A DNA stretch of 64,000 bases from Providencia rettgeri (GCF_013255915.1 NZ_CP053896.1:4278001-4342000); one strand, 5' to 3'. Numbered from the stretch's first letter, positions 43,196 through 51,289 are shown. The notes: generated by a model from the letters alone, not told the origin. Numbers and translations are program-made.

Positions 43196-43666
43196 ATGAA
43201 TGACCGTACTTATACTTTAGAAGAAGCCAGTGACTTAATGAGCCATGCATTTATTTATAAAATGCCATTTAACCAGCTACTTGGTATTAAATTAATGAGT
43301 TTAAATGATGATTTTGTTCAGCTTACTGTTGAAAATCGTCAACAATTAATTGGTAATTTTACTCAGAACATTTTACATGGCGGTGTGATCGCTTCGGTTT
43401 TAGATGTTGCAGGGGGGATGGTATGCATCAATCGTATTTTGCAGCGCATTAATCCATTAACCCACACCGAGATTGTCGATAAAATGTCCCGAATGGGGAC
43501 AATCGACTTACGAGTTGATTATTTACGCCCCGGTCGAGGGCAAATTTTTACTGCTAGTGCTAGCTTATTAAGAGACGGTAATAAAATAGCCGTTACCCGC
43601 TGCGAGCTTCATAATGAAAACAACCAGCATATTGCAACAGCAACGGCAACTTATCTGGTTGGATAG
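43196..43666 (+). CDS. yigI: YigI-type hotdog-fold thioesterase
   Basis: 156 residues from the second ATG, nine bases after AAAGG at 43182-43186; the first ATG overlaps that site. The hotdog fold is shown by LHGGVIASVLDVAGGM and by GTIDLRVDYLRPGRG. E. coli YigI (155 residues) hydrolyses medium- and long-chain acyl-CoA. It is divergent from pldA and precedes rarD, the conserved order. Confidence 0.93.
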   Translation: MNDRTYTLEEASDLMSHAFIYKMPFNQLLGIKLMSLNDDFVQLTVENRQQLIGNFTQNILHGGVIASVLDVAGGMVCINRILQRINPLTHTEIVDKMSRMGTIDLRVDYLRPGRGQIFTASASLLRDGNKIAVTRCELHNENNQHIATATATYLVG

Positions 43667-43824
43667 AAATAAAATATAAATAATTAGTCACCTACTAAAC
43701 TAATAACTTGTAAAAAAACCTGAGCAATGTCACATTAGTGGTATCAAAAATCGAGCCGCTTAAATCGGCTCGGTCTCTCTGTATAAGTATCTTTTTAGTC
43801 TTTAATTCAATTTCAGAGCCAACA

Positions 43825-44718
43825 ATGAGCCAGCAAAATACTACCAAAGGCGTGTTATGTGCCTTAGGCGCCTATTTTATTTGGGGTGTCGCACCTATTT
43901 ATTTTAAAAGCATCCAAGAAGTGCCCGCAGAAGAAATCCTGACTCATCGTATTATTTGGTCATTTTTCTTTATGATTTTATTATTAACAGTTTCACGGCA
44001 TTGGAGTTATGTTCGCCAAGTACTAAAGCAACCAAAGAAAATATTAGTTCTTGGTGTAACGGCAACGACAATTGCTTGTAACTGGTTAATTTATATTTGG
44101 GCAGTTAATAATGGTTATATGCTACAAGCTAGCTTAGGTTACTTTATTAACCCACTAGTTAACGTACTGTTTGGAATGCTATTCTTACAAGAACGTTTTC
44201 GCCGCATGCAGTGGATTGCTGTTGGTCTTGCACTAACAGGTGTATTGATCCAGCTTTGGCAATTTGGCTCAGTGCCTGTGATTGGGCTAAGTTTAGCTGT
44301 TACATTTGCCACCTATGGATTATTACGTAAAAAATTAGGGGTCGACGCACAAACAGGAATGACATTCGAAACACTTTGGCTGCTTCCTGTCGGGATTATC
44401 TTCTTATTATTTTTTGCAGATAGTCCAACGAGTGATATGGCAATGAATGATTGGCATTTGAATGCACTTCTGATTGCTGCCGGGGTAATTACTACAGTGC
44501 CACTGTTACTATTTACAGAAGCAGCTAACCATTTAAGGCTTTCAACGCTAGGCTTTTTCCAATATATGGGGCCAAGTATTATGTTCTTACTCGCCGTCTT
44601 TGTGTACGGTGAAGTTATGACACCTGAATTGTTAGTCACTTTTGGGTTTATCTGGGTTGCATTAATTTTATTTACATTAGATGCATTATATACCCAGCAG
44701 AAACTGAGAAAAAAATAA
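43825..44718 (+). CDS. rarD: RarD, EamA/DMT-family transporter
   Basis: 297 residues from MSQQNTTKGVLCALGAYFIWG (E. coli 296); the open frame extends 29 codons upstream without homology. About ten membrane segments form two EamA halves. RarD is an inner-membrane transporter of uncertain substrate, once linked to chloramphenicol sensitivity in Pseudomonas. It is the last syntenic gene before the accessory region and ends in a clear terminator. Confidence 0.94.
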   Translation: MSQQNTTKGVLCALGAYFIWGVAPIYFKSIQEVPAEEILTHRIIWSFFFMILLLTVSRHWSYVRQVLKQPKKILVLGVTATTIACNWLIYIWAVNNGYMLQASLGYFINPLVNVLFGMLFLQERFRRMQWIAVGLALTGVLIQLWQFGSVPVIGLSLAVTFATYGLLRKKLGVDAQTGMTFETLWLLPVGIIFLLFFADSPTSDMAMNDWHLNALLIAAGVITTVPLLLFTEAANHLRLSTLGFFQYMGPSIMFLLAVFVYGEVMTPELLVTFGFIWVALILFTLDALYTQQKLRKK

Positions 44719-44772
44719 TGGGTAACTGTTTACAGAAACTCAGATAGCCGGTAAATAGCGTTAATATTAAAT

Positions 44773-44811
44773 ACCGACTCTCGTTTTATATTCTAAACGA
44801 AGTCGGTGTTT
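44773..44811 (+). terminator. Terminator after rarD
   Basis: ACCGACT-C-TCGTTT pairs with AAACGA-AGTCGGT with one bulged base and an eight-base loop, followed by GTTTC. It begins 55 bases after the rarD stop. The spacer from here to the permease gene (44812-45523) is AT-rich at first, then carries the structures listed next. Confidence 0.7.
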
Positions 44812-45072
44812 CATTATATGGAACTCAAATAGTTAATTTAATTAATGCAAATAGGCTATTTAATTAAGTGGTAAATTCTTTATCTACCACATGATAAATT
44901 AAAATTAATTTAAATCTTTTTGTTCTTATCTATATATACGCAATTGTAACAAAATAAATTTAACCACATAAAATCAATAAGTTAAACAGAAAAAATTCAT
45001 CTTGATTTTCTATACATAATGGCTATCATTTAACTTATCTTAAATCCACTTCAATTAATAAACACATCCATC

Positions 45073-45110
45073 AAACAACTCTTTGAAATAAAAGTAGTTG
45101 TTTATTTTTT
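45073..45110 (+). terminator. Intrinsic terminator with no gene upstream
   Basis: AAACAACT (45073-45080) pairs exactly with AGTTGTTT (45096-45103), followed by ATTTTTT. The stem is AU-rich. No coding frame ends nearby on this strand: rarD already has its own terminator 300 bases earlier. It could end a small RNA or rarD read-through. Confidence 0.6.
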
Positions 45111-45218
45111 TCAATTAATGATTGCTTAATAGGAACTTGGTAATTATATTGTACGCCGCTTGTATTCACCCCAGCGGATGGTGATGGTCCGATTCATCAC
45201 TGACGTTTCATTAAAGTG

Positions 45219-45256
45219 CGCACGATGACATTTCATTTTAAAAATGTCCTGGTGCG
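45219..45256. repeat. Hairpin with internal loop upstream of the permease gene
   Basis: CGCAC pairs with GTGCG, then a GAT/CTG internal loop, then GACATTT pairs with AAATGTC. A short minus-strand open frame over this DNA looks incidental. The role is unknown; it may be the edge of a mobile or repeated element. Confidence 0.45.
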
Positions 45257-45325
45257 AGGTTTTCTGAAATTGAATGCAGACGGTTCTAAGATTTAATTTA
45301 ATACAACCATGTAGCGTTAAGACTC

Positions 45326-45444
45326 TAAATAATTCGAAAACACAACTAGGCGGCAAGCAAAAGAGTCGCTAGGAGCATACAAAAGTATGTGACTAGTGCG
45401 AACGAGTGAAGCCAACAACGTTGTGATTCGAAGTATGACGAGTA
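45326..45444. repeat. MITE-like imperfect palindrome, about 120 bases
   Basis: The left end (TAATTCGAAAACACAAC) and right end (GTTGTGATTCGAAGTATGA) are imperfect inverted copies. The centre, around 45384-45397, folds as GCATAC/GTATGT within CTAGGAGC and GTGACTAG. The GGCGGCAAG and GAAGTATGACG segments resemble an intergenic palindrome family I remember from Serratia, Yersinia and Photorhabdus genomes. There is no transposase. It lies 80 bases upstream of the permease start. Confidence 0.55.
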
Positions 45445-45523
45445 CGGCTGCATTTTAGGTTCACTCGGCCTGTGCATTCAGACAGAGTTAACGTTGTTAA
45501 GGGCTTTTGGGAAGGGCTTAAAA

Positions 45524-46876
45524 ATGCAACAGAATACCGTTCAAATGAAACGCGTACTGACCACTCCTGCGTTAGTTTTTTTCGGGCTGGCTTATATGGT
45601 GCCACTCGGAATTTTCACCACCTATGGACAAGTAACTGTATTGAGTGAGGGCCATCTGCCTATCGCTTATTTAATTACATTAGCTGCCGTCTTTTTTACC
45701 GCCATGAGCTATTGCCGCATGACAAGCGCACTTCCTCTTTCAGGATCTGCTTATTCATACGTGCAAAAAACCTTTGGCGGCACACTCGGGTTTTTAGTGG
45801 GTTGGGCACAATTGCTCGACTATCTCTTTCTGCCAATTATTAACTACATTGCAATTGGGATCTTTGTTCATGAAGCGTTCCCCGATATCCCAATGTATGT
45901 GATTATTTGCAGTACCATCACAATTGTTAGCATTATGAATATTTTGGGAATTAAATTAGTTTCCTCAATGAATATGCTAATCATTTTAATGCAATTTGTA
46001 TTTATCGCAGTGTTCCTATACTTGAGTTTTAAAACTTCATTTGTATTGGATACTGATGCTTTATTGGCACCTATTACGGTAATGTCAGAACAAGTATCAG
46101 GATTATTTGCTGGTGCAGCGGTACTCTGCTTAGCCTTCCTTGGCTTTGATGCGATCTCCACCATGGCAGAAGAAACCAAAGATGCACGTAGTGCGTTACC
46201 AAAAGCGATTCTATACACCGTGTTTATCGCAGGTACGCTATTTGTCATCATTTCCTATGGTGCGCACTTGGTTTACCCGATGTGGCAAGATTTCATTCCT
46301 AACACAGATATTGCTAGCCTTGCGGTAATGAAACAAGTTGGTGGTGCGATGATGGCTTCTAGCTTTATCACCGCTTATGTTATCGGTGTATTTGCCTCGG
46401 CAATGACCTCACAAGCCAGTATTGTGCGTATTTTCTATGCGATGGGCCGTGAAGGTGTGTTACCACGTTCGCTGTTTGCTTATCTGCATCCAAGACTCAA
46501 TACACCGGTTTACTCAATTATCTTTGTTGCGTTAGCATCACTGCTTTCATTAGTGCTTTCACTCAGCATGGTCGCCTCAATGATTAGTTTTGGTGCCTTA
46601 ATTGCATTCACTTTTGTGAATTTATCGGTCATTAAACATTTTTACATTGACCGTAAAGCACCGCTGGATAATACAAAAATTATCACTTGCCTGATTATGC
46701 CTTCTATTGGTGTTATCCTAACATTATGGTTATGGACAAGCCTTGATAGCGAAGCCTTTAAAGTGGGTTTATGGTGGCTAGCCGCAGGAGCAATTTACTT
46801 AGCACTGCTGACCCATGGTTTTACTCGTCGTCCACCTGCAATCTCTGACGATGAAACTGAAATGATTATTAACTAA
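45524..46876 (+). CDS. APC-family amino acid/amine permease
   Basis: 450 residues from the ATG with GAAGGG eight bases upstream; the open frame runs ten codons further. About twelve membrane segments, with the APC motif region VFFGLAYMVPLGIFTTYG in helix 1 and GFDAISTMAEETKDARSALP typical of the family. The substrate cannot be read from sequence. It is followed 101 bases later, after a terminator-like hairpin, by an amidohydrolase on the same strand, suggesting uptake and hydrolysis of one compound. Not part of the E. coli gene order here. Confidence 0.85.
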   Translation: MQQNTVQMKRVLTTPALVFFGLAYMVPLGIFTTYGQVTVLSEGHLPIAYLITLAAVFFTAMSYCRMTSALPLSGSAYSYVQKTFGGTLGFLVGWAQLLDYLFLPIINYIAIGIFVHEAFPDIPMYVIICSTITIVSIMNILGIKLVSSMNMLIILMQFVFIAVFLYLSFKTSFVLDTDALLAPITVMSEQVSGLFAGAAVLCLAFLGFDAISTMAEETKDARSALPKAILYTVFIAGTLFVIISYGAHLVYPMWQDFIPNTDIASLAVMKQVGGAMMASSFITAYVIGVFASAMTSQASIVRIFYAMGREGVLPRSLFAYLHPRLNTPVYSIIFVALASLLSLVLSLSMVASMISFGALIAFTFVNLSVIKHFYIDRKAPLDNTKIITCLIMPSIGVILTLWLWTSLDSEAFKVGLWWLAAGAIYLALLTHGFTRRPPAISDDETEMIIN

Positions 46877-46900
46877 GCATTTCAAGTCTTATAAATGATT

Positions 46901-46934
46901 ACGGGGGAGCACTTGCCTTCCCCGTTGTTTTTTT
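46901..46934 (+). terminator. Terminator between permease and amidohydrolase genes
   Basis: ACGGGGGAG pairs with CTTCCCCGT (one wobble), followed by TGTTTTTTT. It implies that the amidohydrolase has its own promoter or depends on partial read-through. Confidence 0.75.
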
Positions 46935-46977
46935 AGCTCTGGTGCCACCAAAGCACCACTGATACAGACGGTTTACA

Positions 46978-48696
46978 ATGAATAATCAATTAGCTGACGT
47001 TATTTATTTTAACGGTTATATATATACTGCGGATGATAAAAATCGCGTTGTCGATGCGGTTGCTGTTCGTGATGGTTACATTCTTGCCACAGGCACTTCT
47101 GATGAACTTCATCAGTATGTTGGCCCTGAAACAGAGAGTATCGATCTCGAAGGCAAAATGATGATGCCTGGTATCATTGATGGTCATATGCACCCTTTTT
47201 GGGGCGGTATTCAACTCTTCGGTTGTCATTTAAATTATGAATCGTTAACTATCGAGCAAATTTTAGAGCGTGTACAAGATCACCTCGATAAAGACCCTCG
47301 TACCGGGGAAAATGATTGGCTCAAAGTCACTGCATGGCTACGTCAAGGAATGATCCCGGCGGGTGTTGATATGTATCGTGAAGATATGGACAAGCTCAAT
47401 ACAAAACGCCCTGTCGTATTATTTTCAAATGACTGCCATACATTGCTAGCCAATAGCCGTGCTCTCGAACTATTTGGTATCACTAAAGACACGCCTGAGC
47501 CACCTGATGGTAAAATTGGCAAATACGAGAACGGTGAGTTGAATGGCATCCTTGAAGATGCACCCGCTATGCGTGCTGCCGATAGCATTCCTTCAATTCG
47601 TGACGACCAAGCAATTGAAGTTGCTGAATTAGTACAGAAAGTACTTAACCAGCAAGGTGTGACTATGGTGATGGACGCCCGCGTTTCAGAACAACAGCTT
47701 GAAGCCTTTTCTCAATTACAGCAACGTAGTGACCTTACGATCCGTTTCCAAGCTGCTCGTGAAATCACCCCCGATGAAACACCAGATGTTGCTTCAGTAG
47801 CGGCAGCCGTGGATAAAGCCGTTGCATTTGCCAAAAAATGGCACCAAGCTGATTGGACACCAACCCCAGGTATTGGCTTGAATAATATTAAAATGTTTGT
47901 TGATGGTGTCATGCAATTTCCAACAATGACAGCGTCGTTATTGCAGCCATACCGCATTAATCAAGGCACAGATGACACGCCTAATTGGGTAGAAACGGAT
48001 AACTATGGTGATCTGTATTTCACAGCTGAAATTCTTGATGAATTAATGGAAAAAATTGCCGCAGCAGGCTATGACCCTCACTTGCATACTGTTGGTGAAG
48101 GTGCCGTTTCCATCGTATTAGATGCGATTGAAAAAATGCGAGCAGCGCACCCAGAAAAAGATATTCGCCCAGGACTCGCTCACAATGAATTAGTCCATGC
48201 GGATGATTACGCCCGTTTTGCGCGCTTAAAAACCATCGCTTGTTTATCTTTCCAGTGGGCAGCCCCAACTCCAGAGCTAGCGGCTTTTGAGAAAAAAATG
48301 CTCGGTGATGAACGTTTTGAGCAACTTGAACCCATCGCTAAGTTTGTCGATGCTGGCGCGGTTGTTGCATTTGGTAGTGACTGGCCAATCGATGATTTCG
48401 ATGAGTGGTATGATTTAAAAGTCGCAGCGACACGCCGTGGCCGCGATATTAATGGTCAAAAAGCACCGAGACTCGATAATGACCGAGACTTGACGGTAAT
48501 TGAAGTTTTGCGCTCTGCAACCATTGACTCTGCTTATGCACAGCACCGTGAAGATGTACTCGGCTCATTAGAGGCTGGAAAATTTGCTGATATGATTGTA
48601 TTGGATCGCAATGTATTTGAGATCCCTGCTGATGATATTGAAAATGTAAAAGTATTACGTACAATTATTGGTGGAAAAACTGTACATATTGCTTAA
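46978..48696 (+). CDS. YtcJ-like metal-dependent amidohydrolase
   Basis: 572 residues. A composite beta-sandwich surrounds a TIM barrel: the start DVIYFNGYIYTADD and end GKFADMIVLDRNVF are the sandwich, and GIIDGHMHPFWGG carries the metal-binding His70 and His72. Later ligands lie near DPHLHTVGEGA, AHNELV and FGSDWPID. This family (amidohydrolase 3) includes formamide and aryl-amide hydrolases with unknown natural substrates. Its pairing with an APC permease suggests catabolism of an imported amide or amine. No signal peptide is visible, so it is cytoplasmic. Confidence 0.85.
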   Translation: MNNQLADVIYFNGYIYTADDKNRVVDAVAVRDGYILATGTSDELHQYVGPETESIDLEGKMMMPGIIDGHMHPFWGGIQLFGCHLNYESLTIEQILERVQDHLDKDPRTGENDWLKVTAWLRQGMIPAGVDMYREDMDKLNTKRPVVLFSNDCHTLLANSRALELFGITKDTPEPPDGKIGKYENGELNGILEDAPAMRAADSIPSIRDDQAIEVAELVQKVLNQQGVTMVMDARVSEQQLEAFSQLQQRSDLTIRFQAAREITPDETPDVASVAAAVDKAVAFAKKWHQADWTPTPGIGLNNIKMFVDGVMQFPTMTASLLQPYRINQGTDDTPNWVETDNYGDLYFTAEILDELMEKIAAAGYDPHLHTVGEGAVSIVLDAIEKMRAAHPEKDIRPGLAHNELVHADDYARFARLKTIACLSFQWAAPTPELAAFEKKMLGDERFEQLEPIAKFVDAGAVVAFGSDWPIDDFDEWYDLKVAATRRGRDINGQKAPRLDNDRDLTVIEVLRSATIDSAYAQHREDVLGSLEAGKFADMIVLDRNVFEIPADDIENVKVLRTIIGGKTVHIA

Positions 48697-48722
48697 TTAT
48701 TTATTTAGATAACTAATTAAAT

Positions 48723-48761
48723 AAACACCCCAAAGATTAAATAATATCTTGGGGTGTTTTT
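48723..48761 (+). terminator. Terminator after the amidohydrolase gene
   Basis: AAACACCCCAA-A-GAT pairs with ATCTTGGGGTGTTT with one bulged A and runs into TTT. It begins 27 bases after the stop. Confidence 0.9.
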
Positions 48762-48810
48762 AATTGGGCACTTAATTCCAAACCTGAATACACACAATTA
48801 AATCGGGAAA

Positions 48811-48836
48811 TTACGAGGGAATACGCTCCCTCGTAA
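48811..48836 (-). terminator. Terminator of the hok mRNA
   Basis: A perfect 10-bp stem (TTACGAGGGA/TCCCTCGTAA) with a six-base loop lies eight bases beyond the hok stop. On the minus strand it is followed by TTTCCC. Confidence 0.65.
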
Positions 48837-48843
48837 AGCAACA

Positions 48844-48987
48844 TTACTCTTCGTAAGAAAACGTTGTTTGAACAACTGTATTTCCATGACTAATGACAAT
48901 TAGACAAAGTCTGTCTCGCATTAGTACTGAAATACTAAACACGGTAATACACGCTGAAACAAACGCAATCACTGCGAACTTGCTCAT
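48844..48987 (-). CDS. hok: Hok/Gef-family type I toxin
   Basis: 47 codons, too short for ordinary ORF calling. The product begins MSKFAVIAFVSACITVFSIS, one membrane-spanning helix, and continues VLMRDRLCLIVISHG to the end ...FSYEE. It has the Hok signature: a helix, R-D-x-L-C, I-x-x-G-N and a terminal Y-E. Cys13 and Cys28 match the family cysteines. Hok proteins depolarise the inner membrane when made in excess. A CAAGGG stretch precedes the ATG. The whole locus (toxin, antisense RNA, 5' tac-like stem) matches hok/sok organisation. I judge the toxin intact. Confidence 0.88.
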   Translation of the reverse strand: MSKFAVIAFVSACITVFSISVLMRDRLCLIVISHGNTVVQTTFSYEE

Positions 48988-49026
48988 TTCCCTTGACCTC
49001 TTAATGGTTAAGAGGCACAATCCTAA

Positions 49027-49079
49027 CTGTCGGGTTAGGTTTGGGCCTCGTTGGTTAATAATAACTAACGGGGCTTTTC
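49027..49079 (+). ncRNA. sok: Sok-like antisense RNA
   Basis: Transcribed opposite the hok leader. A promoter is visible: TTGACC (48993-48998), 17 bases, CACAAT (49016-49021). The RNA would start near 49027 and end at a 12-bp stem (CCTCGTTGGTTA with TAACTAACGGGG, two wobbles) followed by CTTTT. The segment GGGCCTCGT...AACGGGGC is nearly that of known Sok RNAs. It would pair with the hok leader and block translation. Ends are estimates. Confidence 0.78.
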
Positions 49080-49109
49080 CATTTCTAATCCAAACATTTT
49101 ATCCAACAT
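49065..49109 (-). CDS. Short mok-position leader frame
   Basis: An ATG frame of 14 codons (MLDKMFGLEMEKPR) in the hok mRNA ends inside the Sok target. In plasmid R1 and E. coli loci a longer mok frame overlaps hok and couples their translation. Here the frame stops 77 bases before the hok ATG, so classical overlap coupling is not possible. It may be a shortened mok or incidental. Confidence 0.35.
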   Translation of the reverse strand: MLDKMFGLEMEKPR

Positions 49110-49114
49110 AATAA

Positions 49115-49137
49115 GCTTGAACCAGAAAGGCTCAAGC
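49115..49137 (-). promoter_or_regulatory. tac-like 5' stem of the hok mRNA
   Basis: On the minus strand GCTTGAGCC pairs with GGTTCAAGC around TTTCT, with one wobble. It lies just downstream of an extended -10 (TGC-TATCAT, 49148-49153). Its sequence GCTTGAG-CTTTCT parallels the 5' tac stem of R1 hok mRNA, which controls mRNA refolding after 3' processing. Confidence 0.65.
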
Positions 49138-49315
49138 ACCCGCCCAAATGATAGCAAATTTTTATATTTCACTCACGCTCAATTCCATTGGAATAAATAA
49201 AAATATAAATTTAATTATCTAATTATTAGTTTGTATAATATTAATTAATTTATATATTGATTTTATATATTGGTTTCAGAAAAAGGCTAAGAATCGGCTA
49301 TCTTTAAAATAGCCC

Positions 49316-49344
49316 TTGCAAAAGAAAAAAGTTACCGTTAGTAT
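49316..49344 (+). promoter_or_regulatory. Candidate promoter of the rtcB-prfH operon
   Basis: TTGCAA, a 17-base spacer, and TAGTAT. Transcription would start near 49351 and include the leader frame below. A GGCTAT/ATAGCC hairpin at 49296-49314 lies just upstream. The match is moderate. I did not identify an RtcR-type sigma-54 promoter. Confidence 0.4.
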
Positions 49345-49388
49345 CCGCAGCGTTTTATATTCATCTACTAACTGCAAGGAGGTTTACC

Positions 49389-49433
49389 ATGACAACAATT
49401 AATCAAACTCTTTGCGGGCACACTCAGAAATAG
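49389..49433 (+). CDS. 14-residue leader peptide frame upstream of rtcB
   Basis: ATG to TAG encoding MTTINQTLCGHTQK. It is preceded by AAGGAGG (49376-49382) at the ideal six-base spacing, the best ribosome-binding site in this part of the window. In contrast, the rtcB ATG 81 bases later has no recognisable Shine-Dalgarno. I do not recognise the peptide. Its position suggests a regulatory leader, but this rests on sequence layout only. Confidence 0.5.
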   Translation: MTTINQTLCGHTQK

Positions 49434-49514
49434 CCACTCTCGTTAGTTAATCTATTTTCTTAATTTTGCCTGCTAATTCACCTTATTTTTCAATTAAAAA
49501 TGAGTTAATAGCTT

Positions 49515-50648
49515 ATGGGCAATACCTTACATACTGTGGATCAGCAAGTCAGCTATATCGCCACAGAATCAACATGGATTGAAAGTAAAGCAATCCAACA
49601 ATTACAAACAACTGCAAGCTTACCTGATATGGTATCTGTTGTCGGCATGCCTGATCTTCATCCAGGTCGAGGATACCCGATTGGCGCGGCATTTTTCTCA
49701 ACCAAACGCTTTTATCCTGCGCTAGTTGGTAATGACATCGGTTGTGGAATGGCGCTGTTCCAAACTGATATTAAAAAATCGAAAGTTAACCTCGATAAAC
49801 TCGAAAAACAACTTTCTGAAATGTCAGATCATGCGCCTTTGTCATGGCTTGAAGAGCATGTTCCAAATAACATGCAATCACATGACTTTATGTCATCATT
49901 AAGTTCTATTGGTGGCGGAAATCATTTTGCTGAATTTCAGGGCGTTGATGAAATATTAAATCCAGAATTGTTCAGCATATGTGGATTAAATAAACAACAA
50001 TTACTGTTATTAGTGCATAGTGGCTCTCGTGGCTTAGGCCAATCAATCCTTCGCCAACATGTAGAAAAATATAGCCATGATGGACTTATAGACAATACTC
50101 AAGATGCAAAAGATTATCTGGAAGCTCATCAGAATGCATTAGATTTTGCCCAACTAAATCGGCAAATGATCGGTTTACGTATGCTGCAACAAGTAAAATC
50201 AAAGGGAAAACTCGTACTCGACCTTAATCATAACCTAGTTGAATACTGTAAAATCAATGGTATTGAAGGGTGGATACATCGAAAAGGAGCGACACCATCA
50301 GATCGCGGGCTAGTCGTTATCCCTGGTTCTCGAGGTGATTACAGTTATCTCGTTTCTCCACAACCAAGTGAAGTTTGTCTGAATTCTCTTGCTCATGGAG
50401 CTGGACGGAAGTGGATGCGGGCTGAGTGTAAAGGGCGTTTATCACATAAATATACACCGACTCAATTATCAAGGACGGTATTAGGTAGCCGTGTTATCTG
50501 CGCAAACAAACAATTGATTTACGAAGAAGCCCCTCAATCTTATAAATCTATTGATACTGTAATTGAAAGCATGGTGAATATTGGCATCATCCAAGTTGTT
50601 GCACGTCTTAAACCTGTTATAACCTATAAAACCAGTGGAGATTGCTAA
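49515..50648 (+). CDS. rtcB: RtcB-family RNA ligase, PrfH-associated type
   Basis: 377 residues, shorter than E. coli RtcB (408), as is usual for the copy linked to prfH. Metal-site residues are present: Asp74 and Cys77 in GNDIGCGM, His137 in GGGNHF, His168 in LVHSGSRG. The guanylylated histidine is His294 in SLAHGAGRKW. It ligates 3'-phosphate or cyclic-phosphate RNA to 5'-OH ends using GTP. Its stop overlaps the prfH start as TAATG. PrfH-linked RtcB reseals 16S rRNA cut in the decoding centre by colicin E3-type nucleases. Confidence 0.93.
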   Translation: MGNTLHTVDQQVSYIATESTWIESKAIQQLQTTASLPDMVSVVGMPDLHPGRGYPIGAAFFSTKRFYPALVGNDIGCGMALFQTDIKKSKVNLDKLEKQLSEMSDHAPLSWLEEHVPNNMQSHDFMSSLSSIGGGNHFAEFQGVDEILNPELFSICGLNKQQLLLLVHSGSRGLGQSILRQHVEKYSHDGLIDNTQDAKDYLEAHQNALDFAQLNRQMIGLRMLQQVKSKGKLVLDLNHNLVEYCKINGIEGWIHRKGATPSDRGLVVIPGSRGDYSYLVSPQPSEVCLNSLAHGAGRKWMRAECKGRLSHKYTPTQLSRTVLGSRVICANKQLIYEEAPQSYKSIDTVIESMVNIGIIQVVARLKPVITYKTSGDC

Positions 50649-51259
50649 TGATATTATTACAGTTTTCCTCTGCGCAGGGGCCTGAAGAATGTTGCATAGC
50701 GGTGGAAAAAGCACTTGCTTGTTTTTTCCAAGAGGCTAAAAAGCTTTCAGTCATTGCCGATACACTTGAGTTTTTTCCATCACGCTATGGACTAAAATCT
50801 GCCTTAATTTCATTGGAAGGCGAGAATGCAGAAATACTATCCCAAAAATGGACTGGCACTATTCAATGGCAGTGCCAAAGCCAAATTAGGCCACGACATA
50901 AACGTAAAAATTGGTTTTTGAGTGTCACCCGTTTCTCTCCCATTAAACCAATTGAAGATAGTGAAATTGAGTTTGAATTTACTAAAGCACAGGGGGCTGG
51001 AGGGCAGCACGTTAATAAAACCTCGTCTGCGGTTAGAGCAAAACATGTCGCTACGGGTATCACTGTCAAAGTGCAATCTGAACGCAGCCAGCACGCTAAC
51101 AAAAAGCTTGCGAAACAGTTAATTCAATGGAAATTGAATGAACATCAATCGCAGCAACTTAATGAACTGGATAAACAACGTCATCATTCCCATTATCAAA
51201 TTGAAAGAGGAAACGCTGTAATGACTTTTTCAGGAAATGAATTTAAACGTTTAAAATAA
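50648..51259 (+). CDS. prfH: Peptide chain release factor homologue PrfH
   Basis: 203 residues from the ATG overlapping the rtcB stop; a TTG two codons earlier is also open. It has the class I release-factor catalytic loop GAGGQHVNKTSSAVR with GGQ at 118-120 but lacks the long N-terminal and codon-recognition domains of RF1/RF2. PrfH releases the peptide from ribosomes damaged in the decoding centre before RtcB repair. It ends at a strong hairpin that is repeated 500 bases further on. Confidence 0.93.
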   Translation: MILLQFSSAQGPEECCIAVEKALACFFQEAKKLSVIADTLEFFPSRYGLKSALISLEGENAEILSQKWTGTIQWQCQSQIRPRHKRKNWFLSVTRFSPIKPIEDSEIEFEFTKAQGAGGQHVNKTSSAVRAKHVATGITVKVQSERSQHANKKLAKQLIQWKLNEHQSQQLNELDKQRHHSHYQIERGNAVMTFSGNEFKRLK

Positions 51260-51263
51260 AACA

Positions 51264-51289
51264 ATACCACCTCAGATAAGAGGTGGTAT
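51264..51289 (+). terminator. Terminator after prfH, first copy of a duplicated hairpin
   Basis: A perfect 10-bp stem (ATACCACCTC/GAGGTGGTAT) with loop AGATAA, five bases after the prfH stop, followed by ATAATTT. The core CCACCTC...GAGGTGGTA recurs at 51775-51795. Confidence 0.75.

Noticed and set aside
45144-45356. 70-residue minus-strand frame before the permease gene
   Set aside because: No ribosome site, and it runs across a hairpin and into the palindromic element; more likely repeat DNA than a gene.
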